The notes: generated from the sequence alone by a model not told the origin. Positions 32,416 to 43,593 are shown, counted from the first letter of the stretch. The stretch is DNA of 64,000 nt from Ochotona curzoniae (GCF_017591425.1 NW_024467120.1:2914001-2978000), one strand, 5' to 3'. A program made the numbers and translations.

Positions 32416-32614
32416 TCCTGGAGTGGGCCTGGTGAGGGAGCTTGGGAACTCCCCTGTGGGCTGTCCCTCCTGTTGGTGAGCACGTGAATCAGGGCTGGGT
32501 GTTGGTCAGGCCGGGGAGGGCTGCTTCACTTGTCAGTGGGTGTGTGAGTTAGTTCTGGGGGAACATGGATTATGCAGGTCAGGCCGGAAACTAAAAAAAA
32601 AAAAAAAAAAAAAA
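32416..32614 (+). mobile_element. Poly(A)-tailed retroposon of unknown origin
   Basis: About 175 bp of G-rich sequence (GGAGTGGGCCTGGTGAGGGA onward, ending GTCAGGCCGGAAACT) leads into 23 A. It sits between two L1 ORF2 segments and is not L1 coding sequence. It could be the 3' end of a younger lagomorph L1 or a retroposed transcript. About 800 bp of the expected L1 are missing at this site. Confidence 0.6.
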
Positions 32615-33580
32615 ATCACACGAATAAGTGGCCTCGCATGTTCATATATTGGAAGAATTAATATTATTAAACTGCTCATACTATTCAAGGTAATTTATAC
32701 ATACAACTCAATTTTAATCAAAATACTAATGATATTCTTTAAAGAATTAAGAAAAGAAGCCCTCTAAAATTCTTATGGAAGCACAAAGACCCCAAATAGC
32801 CAAAGACATTTGGAGCAAAAAATACAGAGTTGGTAAGCACCGTAGTATCCAGTTTGAAGAACTACTTCGGAGTGGCTACACTTCAAATAACAGTCCTGGC
32901 GTGAAAGAGAAGCACAGACCGATGCAACAGCGTCGAAATCCCACAAAGGAATCCACGCACTCACAGCCAACGAATTCTCCAGTGTATGCCAGAAGACACA
33001 CTAGCAAAGGGAAATTCTCCACGATAAACGGTGCTGAGGAAATTCAAGCTGTATATGCAAAAGATTGAACTCTGGTCCTTGCTTCTCATCCTCTATGCAA
33101 ATCAACTTAAAACGGATCAGTGATCTAAAACGCAAGAGCTGAAAGTATGAAATGATTAGACAAGAACAGGGAAAACACACCAGACATGGAATGGGTAACA
33201 AGTATTTTGGATAAAACCTTAAATGCACAAGCAATAGAAGCAAAGCTAGATAAACGGTATTATACAAAGCAGAGAAACTTCTGTGCAGCCAAAGAAATAA
33301 TGCAAGCAAGAGTCAGATGACAGAAAAGAAGAAATATTTGCAATCTACTCATTTGTCAAATGATTACTATCTAGGACATATAAGAAGCTGAAAAAAACTC
33401 AGCAGCAATAAAAAAAAATCCAAATTAAAAATGAGCCAAGGTTTTGAACAGATATTTCACAAAGGATGGAAAAAATAGCCAACAAATATATGAAAACATG
33501 TGGAATCTCACTAGCCATCAGAGAAATGCGAATCAAAACTAGCAGGAGATATTATCATGCATCAAGTAGAATGGTTATTA
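32615..33580 (+). mobile_element. L1 ORF2 3' fragment
   Basis: YIGRINIIKLLILFKVIYTY is the decayed L1 segment that usually reads WIGRINIVKM. It is followed by EAQRPQIAKDIWSKKY-like sequence and GAATCTCACTAGCCATCAGA near 33510. Several frameshifts and stops make it non-coding. Confidence 0.88.
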
Positions 33581-33879
33581 TCCAGACACATACAGCGGTT
33601 GTATGGATGTACCAGGTACGGTTGCTGCTTGGGGTAACTTTAGACACAAAGAAAAGCTATGGAAGTGGAAGCTGTTGATTTGACTAGCTTGATCTCTGTG
33701 TGTGTGTGTTGTATTGTATTGTGTACTGAAGTATTGTAGACCATAAACATTTGCAAGCATGACATGCTAATTGGCAATTTTTAAAACATTGAAAAAAAAT
33801 CTTTAAAAAGAGATACTTGCCAGCTAATGTTCATTAAATTCTCTTATGATTCCGTTAATACTTCTATACCCTTAAATCT
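33581..33879. other. Unique or too-diverged sequence
   Basis: A short GTGTGTGTGT/GTATTGTATTG run is the only structure seen. Confidence 0.4.
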
Positions 33880-34410
33880 AAGTCAAGTATTCATTTTGAC
33901 TTAATTTTTTATGGATGTTGTAGCATGAAGGATAAGGCTTCTTTTCTTTCTCTCCTTCCCTCCTACCATCTTTCCTTTCTACAAATGACTCTCCAATGGT
34001 TCCCAAATCCTTTGTTGAAAAGATCATATTTACCCCTCTTTATTGTCTTGATGTCTTCATAAAAAAATCTATTGGCTACATACACAAGCATTTATTTCTG
34101 AAGCATCTGGTCTGTCCTGTTTAGCTGTGTATCTATCTTTATCCCAATACTATGCTATTTGACTTCTGTAGCTGTGAAGTCCTAGGCTCAGACAGTAAGG
34201 CTGTCAATTTCTTTTAAAAAATTGCCTTGGCCACTCTAGTATCTTTGGGTTTCTATGTTAATTTTAGAGTTATCTTGCCAAGTTTTCTAAAAATAAATCC
34301 CTTTGGAATTTTGACTGGGATTATGTTCATCATTTTGGGGAAGCATCAATTTTTATACTTTAAACATTGCAGTGTATTTTGCATCTTACAGTTTAAATGG
34401 ATTTTACCAT
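33880..34410 (-). mobile_element. L1 ORF2 fragment, old
   Basis: CTGTGTATCTATCTTTATCC, TGACTTCTGTAGCTGTGAAG, TTGCCTTGGCCACTCTAGTA and TTTGACTGGGATTATGTTCA follow, in inverted orientation, the L1 ORF2 region beyond the reverse transcriptase. It lies opposite to the preceding L1. Confidence 0.75.
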
Positions 34411-35559
34411 ATTTAATTTTTAACATCATCTGTTTGTCACTTGGAAAAATACCGATTCTGTGAGTCATGCGAATCTTCTAAATGTTTACATATTTTATTA
34501 CATTATATACTTAAAAATCCTATTTACTAATAGTACCACTAATCTCACTGGAGACAGCTAAGCGTCAGGCAGTTACAAAGCTCCCAGTGACATAGCAATG
34601 GTTTTCAAAAGTTGTGACTTGCTGGAAAGCTTGAATTTTTATTATCGACAACAAATGCTTGCAGTCCTTGTACTTGAAGTGACAGGCACACTTGTTTCCT
34701 TTTTTAGAAGTCTGCCAGATAGCCAAGTCTTAGATGAAATCTTATCTGTCAGTCACTCAAACGAAAATGGCACTAAAAGAGACTGTCAGGGTGGCTCAAG
34801 AAACAAGACCTCGCTCTATATTGTCCACAAGCAATTTACTTTAAATAAAAGGCATATCTATTCATGTTTATCTGTTTATAGGTTTATGATATATAAGTGG
34901 ATGGAGAAAATATACCATGTTAATATTTAACAAAAGAAAACGTCATTATTTCACAAAAAGAGAGAGACTTCAAGAAACGTTGAGAAGCATACTGAAGAGC
35001 AACTGCATAATGAAAAAGAGATCTTTTTCTTCCAGGAAGACATTAGCTATCCTACCTGTGAACTCTCCTAACTACAGAGCATAAAACTGCACGAGACTTA
35101 AAGTGACAGGGTGTTACAGGAGGTGGCTGGTCAGAGGCTCTCGTCTTCATGCAAGGAAGGGAGGTCCGACGTTGAGATTGAGAGCAGCGGTAAGCAGGCT
35201 GGCCAAGTGGATTGAAAATACGTCTGACAGGCTAGGCAGGCAGGAAAGAGCCGGGAGCCCAGCGTGTATTCAGACAGCAGTTTTTCAGGATATGGCTCTC
35301 CATTTCTCCTCTTCCCCTCTTTCTTCTGGGTAGAGAGCTGCCTGAGCATGAAATTGGTGCACTTCCTCTCAGGAGTTCATCATCGCAGTGGCAATGGACA
35401 CAACAGTTGCCTTCCCTTGGGACAGTCGGAGATTTTGCTAAGGTGGCCCCTGAGGGAGTGAAGGCTGGGACCCACCTAATAAAGTTATGCTGATCAGCTT
35501 CCAAGGGGGGCTTTGACAATCGCTCTCCTCATGGCATGCTTGTTCTGTGATCCTTCACA

Positions 35560-35599
<40 letters not shown>

Positions 35600-36414
35600 A
35601 ACCTCACTACCTAACAGAACCACAGGGAGAAACAGAGGGACTCATAGTTTTGGGGACGAAAAACTGTAACACCTCTCAAAGATGACGGGCAGATCCAGCT
35701 GGCAGAAAGTCAGAGGACAACGGAGTCCCACGAAAAGCAAAGCGCACGGTTAGTTCGGCTTGTAACTCAAACGCGATGCCTTTTCCTGAGACAACCAATG
35801 CAGGTTGGTACAAAGCAGAGCTGCCCTAGGCATGGTCATCATGCACAACTTCACGGTTACCTGGTGAGAGGCTGAGGGTTCACAAACCCAGGCGCTTTTG
35901 ACTGCTTCACGGAGCACGTGGTTAACTGCAACTGGTCTTCTCTTCCTTCCCTTTGAGCGGGGTGATGGTGAAGGGGACAGTAAATCCTGGTAGAGCATGA
36001 TGCCTATGCTTTGATGTGCTTTAAGAGGACCGACATTCTACCCACCCTTGTGTGGACACTATTATTACTGTCACCACGACGGAAAAGACAGTAGCATCTC
36101 GGAATTTATTATGAACAGTTTTGACCTTGTGGATCTGTTATAAAAAGTTCAGGCCCTGTTTTCAAGAACCACTGCTTTAGGGAACACCAAATGGCATTCA
36201 GTATAGTGTGAAGCAATGGGAGAGTAGGGAAGAGTGAGAGCAAAGAAAAGAGGTGTGAAGAGCAAGGATCGCTTCCTCAGCTTTGGTCAAACAGGTGCAG
36301 GGATGTGGGCAGAGGAGCGCTGAGAGCAGCAGATACAGAGGGCCTTGTGTACATGAGCCGAGGTGAGACCTTATCCCTCAATGCATGGGGAGCTTCTAAA
36401 GGTTTCTGTTTCGT
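34411..36414. other. About 2 kb of unique sequence, no gene seen
   Basis: Apart from a CA microsatellite (35562-35596) and a short MER5-like end (TTCAAGAACCACTGCTTTAG near 36160), nothing was recognised. The 110-codon plus frame at 34598-34930 has no motif known to me. Confidence 0.4.
35562..35596. repeat. (CA)n microsatellite
   Basis: About seventeen CA units. Confidence 0.95.
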
Positions 36415-36585
36415 TTTTGAGATTCAAATATTTGCTTGGAAGGCAGAGAGGGAGAAATACAGAAGAGATCCTCTGTCTACTAGTCCGTCACCCAAAATGG
36501 CTTCAACAGCTGGGACTGGGCCAAGTCCAAACTCCATCTGGCTGTCCCACGCAGGTGTCAGCGGTTCAAGTCCTCGGGCCTTCTT
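36415..36585 (-). mobile_element. CSINE, head-truncated
   Basis: ATTTGCTTGGAAGGCAGAGA tail side, AAAATGGCTTCAACAGCTGG, GGCTGTCCCACGCAGGTGTC. It stops at GGTTCAAGTCCTCGGGCCTT, so the head half is missing. Confidence 0.75.
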
Positions 36586-37260
36586 CTTTTTATAGCCTAT
36601 AATTTTGTTTTTAATTAAGTCTTGTGGTGACATAATTTAAATTTTTCTGCCGATGGCATATCTCCTCTACCTGACTGCTTCCAACGAGTTGGCAAAAGGA
36701 CTGGGCACCAGTGTACCGTACTTGCCCAATTTTGTTTCCAAATAGCTGCTGAGAGACCATCCTGAAATCTAACTTAGTCTAAGGTAGTAAAGAATTATGA
36801 AAGTTAACTTGGAACTCTGTCATGCTGCCATTCAAAGCACCTGATCTTAGAGCTCATCTACCAAATGTGAGAAGTATTAAATAGTCTTTACTTGATATAC
36901 ATTAATCACACTAAAATGCCTTCCCATCAAGCGGCAGTTTAGACAAAGGAGATTCTTATTAGATCGACACAGTTAAGACCAGAAATATGAAACAGACATT
37001 TCTATCTTCAGTGGTTGCTTTTAAACAGGTACGGAATGCGAACTAGCAGGCAAGTTGAGTCTTAGTTCTGAGACAATACTGATCTCTTCCCTCGTATTTG
37101 AATACAAATCTAGTCTCCCAGCAGGTTTGGAGACGGTATTCAGCATTTTTTTTTGTGAAGAATTGAACATTAGTTAAGTCCAATCATATTCTTAGGAGGG
37201 GCAAAATCAAGTGAGGATGTTTATTGAATTGGAATTACAAGCCACTTTTCACTAAGCCCA
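36586..37260. other. Unique sequence, no feature seen
   Basis: AT-rich DNA without a recognised repeat or gene. Confidence 0.45.
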
Positions 37261-37741
37261 ATCCTTTTTAAAATTGAACTATACCGGCAATCTTAAAATC
37301 AGGACTGCCAGAGAAAAGTATTCTCAGTCATTAATGATCTGAATTCTGGCATAGGAGAGTTAAAATTATGGTGCATATAAAAAAAGTCATGAGACATTTC
37401 TGTTTCATGATCAGCAAGGCACTGACCAACTATTATTCATTAATAGCTCTTTTGAGATAAACTATCAAGTCTGCCCTCTCTAAACGCCAGCAAAGATCAA
37501 TTGGTTTCAGGGAGTGTATCTTGGGATCCTCCAAGTACTGCATCAGCAGGGTGCATTTTCCCCAGGTGATGCCTTTGTTCTTGTCTGCATCTGCGTAAGA
37601 CGACCTGAAGGCTTGACTCATCTTCCGCCCAAGCAGACCATGGAGATTTAACCCGGTCTTGTGCTTGCTTGTCTTTTCCACAGTGTGGCACTGGATACTC
37701 TTCTGAACAGAATTCTTCTTGCCTTCCTCAACATATCCAAT
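37261..37741 (-). pseudogene. CYCS: Processed pseudogene of somatic cytochrome c
   Basis: The minus strand 37738-37433 translates to 101 residues clearly related to cytochrome c, the mitochondrial electron carrier between complexes III and [35 protein letters not shown] and [15 protein letters not shown] align in order without introns. The start codon has become ATT. The first haem cysteine of CXXCH is serine (SIQCH). The loop holding the axial methionine is scrambled by compensating frameshifts ([15 protein letters not shown]), about four codons shorter. After the stop, 37432 down to about 37265 still matches the CYCS 3' UTR as I recall it (ACAGAAATGTCTCATGAC, CCAGAATTCAGATCAT). No poly(A) run remains. 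It cannot make functional cytochrome c. Confidence 0.93.
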
Positions 37742-37743
37742 TT

Positions 37744-38078
37744 CTTTCTTAAATTTTTTTTTAAAATTTTTATTGGAAAGCAGATTTACAGAGAGAAGGA
37801 GAGACAGGGAGAAAGATCTTCCACCTGCTGATTTACTCCCCAAGTGGTTGCAATGACCAGAGCTGAGCAGATCTGAGGGCAGGAGCCAGGAGTCTCTTCC
37901 AGGTCTCCCACGTGGGTGCAGGATCCCAGTGCTTTGGACGGTCCTCGACTGCTTTCCCAGGCCACAAGCAGGGAGCTGGATGGGAAGCAGGACCGCTGGG
38001 GCACAACTGGGGCCCATATAGGATCCCTGTGCATTCAAGGCAAGGACTTTGGCTGCTAGGTTACAGCACCCAACAGCA
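37744..38078 (-). mobile_element. CSINE inserted at the start of the CYCS pseudogene
   Basis: AAAATTTTTATTGGAAAGCA tail, GAAAGATCTTCCACCTGCTG, GCCACAAGCAGGGAGCTGGA and head TTACAGCACCCAACAGCACC. The 7-mer CCAATTT flanks it (37737-37743 and 38079-38085) and includes the first bases of the pseudogene, so the SINE came later. A 201-codon frame fuses SINE and pseudogene by chance. Confidence 0.9.
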
Positions 38079-38144
38079 CCAATTTTATAAGTTCACTCTT
38101 TTTGCCCTCATCAGAAAAGTCAGCCCTTGGAAACTGGACATTAA

Positions 38145-38290
38145 GCTCTCTCTCAAGCACTTGGGGCATCTTCTGCTGCTTTCCCAGGTGTGTTAGCAGG
38201 GAGCTGGATCAGAAGTGGAGGAGCTGGGAATCCAATGAAATGCTGGCATTGCAGGCAGAAGCTTAACCTAATACACCACAGTGCTGATCT
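38145..38290 (-). mobile_element. CSINE, head half only
   Basis: AGCACTTGGGGCATCTTCTG, CAGGTGTGTTAGCAGGGAGC, GGAGGAGCTGGGAATCCAAT and head ATACACCACAGTGCTGATC. The tail half is absent. Confidence 0.75.
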
Positions 38291-38929
38291 CCTTTTGAAG
38301 GCTTTATAGCAGGGGAGGGGTCACAATTTGCACTATTAGCTCTAGTACTTGGAAAACAATGTGTTGGTTGGATTGGGAAGTTAACATTGGAAAGAAGGAG
38401 CTCAATTAGAAGCCTTTGCCTTGTCAAGGTGAAGATATGTTTTAATAGAACAGATGGTCAGCTAATTACACACTCAAAAACACCCATCACCCATTAATTC
38501 AACCAGAATATTCTAACTGTCACATTTGCTCAGGGGACACAATTTTACATCACCTTTAATTACGGATGCAGACTTGGTTGACACTAAAGAAAGCAGCTTG
38601 AAAGATCAGACTCCATGTTCCCATTAACTTCAGCTTTCCAGACCCTCAAATAGAAATTCCCATGCTCTCCGCTTGGTTTAATCATTTCCTAGAATAATTA
38701 GGAGCTGTGAGCAAAGAGCAGGGGGTAGAAATGGGTTTGCAAGCTATGTTTAATTGTTTTTCGCAAAAGCATAATTGGTATGATACCACAGAGACGGGAA
38801 GCTACAAAATTAGTTATTTTTTTATGTATTAATGAGGATAAATATTTTTTCTTTGTGCACACACATGTGCTTATGTCCAAAAAGAGTATTTGTCTGTCTA
38901 TTTTAATGTTGAACTCTGCTACTACAATG
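38291..38929. other. Unique AT-rich sequence with TAATTA-type sites
   Basis: No repeat was recognised. GCTAATTACA (38461), CCATTAATTC (38491) and TTTAATTACG (38555) are homeodomain-type cores within about 100 bp. This is a candidate conserved non-coding element; nothing here proves conservation. Confidence 0.35.
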
Positions 38930-39452
38930 GCTCTAAATCTCCACCAGCTCTTATCTGGACTTCTACAACGACTGCAAATTAGACTCCTTATTTTTTACTT
39001 CTCTGCAATTCTTTTAATTCATAGCAGCCACCTTGACCTTTTAAAAATACAAATCAGATCACATAACAGGCCTGCTTGTAATTCCCCAATGACTTCCTGA
39101 CTTAGAGCAAAAAAGAATACGAAGCCTCATACTGTTCCGTGCAGGCCTGCCTCCCTGATTTTCTGCTGCCTCTCTGGTCTGTTTCATCACATCTTGACTG
39201 GTTCACCGATGTGTCCTTGCTCTGGCCTTGTTGTGTTTCCATCTCAGAGCCTTGTTATTGTCCTGCGAAGAGATGCTATTTCCCTAGAGGTTAGCAGGAA
39301 TTTTAGATCCACGCCAATTGGAAAAGACTCCCATGTAACTTCTCTATCAGTCCCTATTGTTTTGCTCGTCTTATTTTCACGACAGTCTTGAACTGCAGTA
39401 GTACCTGGAATGTTGCTAGCTATATCTGTTTTCAATATCTGTGGAATGAATG
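38930..39452 (+). mobile_element. L2 fragment
   Basis: AAATACAAATCAGATCACAT, TTCCCCAATGACTTCCTGAC, GTGCAGGCCTGCCTCCCTGA and the terminal AATATCTGTGGAATGAATGG follow the 3' part of the mammalian L2 consensus in order, including the diagnostic end. The 5' limit is uncertain. Confidence 0.7.
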
Positions 39453-39484
39453 GGCAGATGGATTATAGCTATAGTTTCCCTTTA

Positions 39485-39805
39485 AAAAAGAGAAGGCTTA
39501 TTATTTATGGGAAAAGCAGAGTGATATGGAGAGAGGAGGTGGGAGAGTGAACAAACACTTCCACCTGCTGGTTCACTCCCCAAACAGCCACCAAGGTCAG
39601 GAATGGTTCAGGCTGAAGCCAGAAAGCTGAAAGCTTATTTGGGTCTCCCATGTTTGGAGTGTTGGGGGGCAAGGGCCCAATCACCCAGACCATCTTCCAT
39701 GACCTTCCCAGCTGCAACAACAGGGATCTCTATGCGACCTGGAGCATCTGGGACTCCATCTAGTGTTCTGCAATAAGGGATGCTATGCTAAAACGCCAGT
39801 CCCCA
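39485..39805 (-). mobile_element. CSINE, old copy
   Basis: GAAGGCTTATTATTTATGGG tail, TTCCACCTGCTGGTTCACTC, TTGGGTCTCCCATGTTTGGA and a decayed head TGCTATGCTAAAACGCCAGT. Confidence 0.82.
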
Positions 39806-40486
39806 TATCTCTCCCTTCCATTGTCACTTTTCACTGTTCTTAAAAAGCCATAATAACACATGTTTTCATATTAAAAATTGGCATAGAGTCATCTTTCTGG
39901 ATGCCAGTCCATTTGTCCCTTCTTCCTCTATGGGTGGCAGGGAACCCAAGCCTTGGATTATTGCCGTCTACCTCCCAGAGTACATGTTAGTTTGGAAGCA
40001 GAGGGAGGACTCCACGGTCCCGTGATGTGGGATGCAGGCTTGCCAAGTGACTACTTATCCGCTGCACCAGACTGTCCCATGCCAGCTATGTGGGTACAGT
40101 GGAATGTCTAGGCGCTCATTTCTCAATTCTCTTCTCCTGCCCTTGGGTTGTATTGAAATAACATCAGTTTCAGGGTACTCTGGAAGTCTTCTTTTAAGTC
40201 ACTTGGAAATCTGCCAAGTGTAAGGATAACACAGTCTCTTTTTTTCATTCCTGTTGACTCCTCCTTGGTTGGGGTCTCCTGAGATGTGAAGACAGTACTT
40301 GGACTTGACTTCTGGAGGGACATGGCAGTGATGCCACAAAGGGTGCTAAAGGAGTTGAATAGAGCTGGGGAGGATGAGAGGAAAGTAACGAAGGGGCCTC
40401 TGCAGAGTCCCGAGTGCCCTGATGTGCACCACACCAACAGAAGTCGGCAGAGAAGATCGAGACACAAACTCCTGAACACAAAGTGT
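39806..40486. other. Unique sequence, no feature seen
   Basis: The 118-codon minus frame at 40123-40479 overlaps another frame and shows no known domain. Confidence 0.4.
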
Positions 40487-40753
40487 GTATGGTACAGTGG
40501 CTGTCACTGCTCAGGACCCCTGTTTCCTGTATCTGAGACGCTGGTTTCAGTCCCATCCCTGCTTCCTATCCAGCCTTCTGCTGATGTGCACCCTGGGAGG
40601 TGAGGGCTCAAGTACTTGAATCTCTGCCACTCACATGGGGAACCTGGATTGAGTTGCTGGCTCTTGGTTTCCACCTGGCCCTGTCCTGGCTGTTGTGAGA
40701 GAGCTCTATTTCTCCATCCTCAAATTAAAATAAATAAATAAATAAATACTTTT
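40487..40753 (+). mobile_element. CSINE2-like copy
   Basis: TGGTTTCAGTCCCATCCCTG, CCCTGGGAGGTGAGGGCTCA, ACATGGGGAACCTGGATTGA, GGCCCTGTCCTGGCTGTTGT and AATAAATAAATAAATAC. The GGGAGGTGAGGGCTCAAGTA block marks the longer subfamily. Confidence 0.88.
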
Positions 40754-41495
40754 TAAGAAAAGAAAACTATCATAAAAAAAAGTCTGCAAATCACATGTAA
40801 CACCCAAAACTGAAGCATCAGCGTGAACACTTGAACAGACATCAGAACAGCCAACGTAGAATTGAAGAATAGTGGACGGAGGCTTTTTTACACCCACACA
40901 ACCTGGCAGATCGCTGTGGTACAGTCTTGGTCGCAAAAAACACTACAGAAATACGGTTCTTTGAAAACATCTTCTGTCCCTGTATGAATGACACACGATC
41001 CAGGGGCTTTTCTGTAAATTACATGTTTTCCAATGCCAGAGTATAAATAGCTTAGTCTGCTGAGAGCAAGAGAAAGTTGCCAAGGCTGCTGCTATGCTGA
41101 GAAGGGAGGCAGCTGATGTGCAGCCTGCTCTGCGATTGGCTGCTATCCTGAACAGCCTGCTCTGTGATTGGCTGTTGTCACATGAACAGTAAAAAGGGCA
41201 GATGCTTCCAGTTCTGCCTACTCCCACATGAGGCTTTCCCAATTTACCTGCCCTGCTTGGTGGGGTTCCCTTTTCTGCTGTTAGAAGTTTTTAAACAGTG
41301 ATGACCCAATCCAGGCCTTTCCAACTTTCAGTGCCAATGTGAACTTGTGATCTTCCTGGTTGGATTGTTCTCTTGTGGCCGAAGACACCTCGGTTTCTTT
41401 TTCTTTTCCTTTGTACGTCTATCAAGACAGATGAATGGACAGAAGGATCTTCAGGAAACAAAAATGTCCAAGGCACACCTTGGGGGTTGCTGTTA
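40754..41495. other. Unique sequence with a promoter-like cluster
   Basis: No coding similarity was found. It contains two tandem 32-34 bp blocks (41121-41152 and 41153-41186), each with a reversed CCAAT box, and a TATA-like GTATAAATAG at 41041-41050. Confidence 0.4.
41121..41186 (-). promoter_or_regulatory. Tandem CCAAT-box duplication upstream of a TATA-like box
   Basis: Read on the minus strand, AGCCAATCACAG and AGCCAATCGCAG are followed about 90 bp later by CTATTTATAC. This resembles a polymerase II promoter or an LTR U3, but no poly(A) signal or TG...CA border was found. Confidence 0.3.
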
Positions 41496-41912
41496 CTAAG
41501 AGTCCTGATCCTCCGGCCTGCCCAAGGTGTCCCTCCCCGTCAGTCTGGACTCGACTTCTCCATTTCCTCCAGGCTGGGTAGTTTTCAAAGATACCACTGA
41601 CTTTGAATTACTTCTCGGTGGTATTGAGCTGTCGGGCTCCTTGTAAGGTGGTTGCATCATGAAGGCTCTGCCCATGAATGCATTTGTGCCATATGAAAGG
41701 GCAGAAGGGAAGTAGCTTAGGCATGTGTTTGCCCTTCCATCCCTTCTGCCAGGTGACGACACAGTGTTTAAGGCACCATCTTGGAAGTCGAGATTGGGGT
41801 CTTCACCAGACACCAAATCTACTGGTGCCTTGATTTTGCCTTTCCTAACCTCTGGAACTGTGGGATATACATTTCTACTCCCAATAAGTGAATCCATTAG
41901 GTCACTTGTCAT
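41496..41912 (-). other. Unassigned 138-codon open reading frame
   Basis: An uninterrupted frame from ATG to stop, with plausible protein composition (MTSDLMDSLIGSRNVYPTVP near the start) and no low-complexity repeat. I do not recognise a family. An upstream in-frame stop lies six codons before the ATG, and there is no pyrimidine tract for a splice acceptor. It could be a retrocopy, a terminal exon or chance. Confidence 0.2.
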
Positions 41913-42617
41913 AACTGCACTTATCCTTCACTAATACTTTAATGCACATAGTGAACATTTGCCAATTGTACAGACAACTGGGGATAGCACTGAACATGTT
42001 TGGCTAGGCACCTGCTCTCTGGTGGGAAGGAGAGAAACAAACATATCGCATCATGGAAGCCAAGAAGATGGACTGACTGTTTAGAGTGGTCAGAGATGGC
42101 CTCTCTTAGAATCTGACTGTAGGAAGACTGTGGAGAAGAGGGAATGTCAAGTGTAGATTATAGGTGGAATGAACTTGGTCTGTTAAAGGACTGCCAAGGA
42201 GACTGGTAGAACTGGGTTCCAGCAAGTGCCAGAGGGCACTGGGAGAGGGGTCAGTGAGAGGGGCTGGCCTACAGACAACCCTGGTGAGCAATCAGTGTTT
42301 GTTTTAGGTATAAGGGGAGTTCACTGGAGTTCTTAGTGTTTTGATATATATATATTTTTAATTCAGACACAGACACTTTAAAAGTGAGACATTTTGAAGG
42401 ATTTGATCATTTGAATGTTTTGAACCTCCACTTAGAGTGTGGGTCTCCACGTCCTCAGAGCCACAAGTGTCACCAAGCCTATGTAGGTAGTCTAGGGGAA
42501 GGTCAAGTGAACTGAAACCCTTTTCTGTGTCTGGATTTTCCCACTTCATAATAGTTGGTGAGAAACAGAGTAAGCCTTCCACAATAGAAACTGAAAGACT
42601 AGATACTTGCTCCATTA
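41913..42617. other. Unique sequence, no feature seen
   Basis: A short TATATATATATT run near 42345 is the only structure noticed. Confidence 0.45.
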
Positions 42618-42960
42618 TTCTGTGTTCTGTTCCTATAATGAAATACCCAAGGCTAAGTACTTATAAAGAAGTTTATTTATCCCACAGTTTTGGGGGCTCA
42701 AAGTCCTAAGAGCATAGCGTTGTCTCTGGCAAGGGTTTTCTTGGCTTTCTCACTACATGGCATGCAAGTGACAGGTCTGTGTATGAGAGAGAGAGGTGTG
42801 GTGCCACAGAAAGCCAGAGTGAGGGAGAGGGCCAGGCTGTAGAAACCCCTGCTCCACAACCCCACCAGTTCCCACCTGTTAGGGACCCTGCCACCTATCA
42901 CAGCTACTAGTGACGGTCAAGCTCCTTGGGAGACATGATCAAATCACATTGTGTGCATAC
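42618..42960 (-). mobile_element. MaLR-type LTR fragment (MLT1/MST-like)
   Basis: AATACCCAAGGCTAAGTACT, TATAAAGAAGTTTATTTATC, CCACAGTTTTGGGGGCTCAA and the GAGAGAGAGAG-containing middle follow the inverted order of a mammalian MaLR LTR. This is an old, non-functional relic of an ERVL-related element. Confidence 0.55.
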
Positions 42961-43593
42961 CTAGCCTCTACTGGTGCGGTTACGGGAGGTGATGCTCTCC
43001 ACTGGGGGTAGTGGGAACAGCCATAAGAAGCTCTAGCATCTCTCAGAGTGAGGGGTAGCAGTGCCGAGGAGCTGACGGAGCTTGGACTATGATTAGCCTG
43101 TTGCCTAAGCAACTTGTTGTATCTTTAGCATCTTTTCTTGCTGCTTCACTGTAAAGGAACACTTCTGCCTTCCTAGAGATTCTGGGAGCCACCTCACATC
43201 CTTTATTCATTTTCAGCTTCCGTCAGGCAAATTTGATTTCTGTTCTTTGAAATGAAGGATGCTAAATGATCAGGAATTGGAACTGCCGAGACATATATCA
43301 CGTGTATGGAAATATGGGAGCGTTGTTGGCTTGGTTGAAACTGCAGGAAAAAAAAAAGTCCAGGTGGTATGGTTAAAGGCTCTTGTCATGGTCTAGTAAA
43401 GCAGTTAATTAAACTGCAGCCTGTGTCACTTAGAGTGAATTGCCCATTGTAGGAAAATCTATGGGGGAACTAAGAAATCAATACTATTGAATAATAGAAA
43501 GGGCATAAGGGGTTCAAGGAGCGTGGGATGAGATGCCCTTTTCTAATGATAGTAGACAATTAAAAAGAAAGACTTCAAATTTTTAAATTCGCT
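42961..43593. other. Unique sequence, no feature seen
   Basis: No gene or repeat was recognised. Confidence 0.45.

Noticed and set aside
35100..35560. LTR-like stretch with AATAAAG near 35480
   Set aside because: A poly(A)-like hexamer alone, without a TATA box, CCAAT boxes or borders, is not enough.
37433..38038. 201-codon minus-strand frame as a gene
   Set aside because: The first half is translated SINE and the second half is the cytochrome c pseudogene. There is no common transcript logic.
42230..42250. Second CTCF-like site (GTGCCAGAGGGCACTGG)
   Set aside because: Only the AGAGGGC half fits; the CCASY half is wrong.
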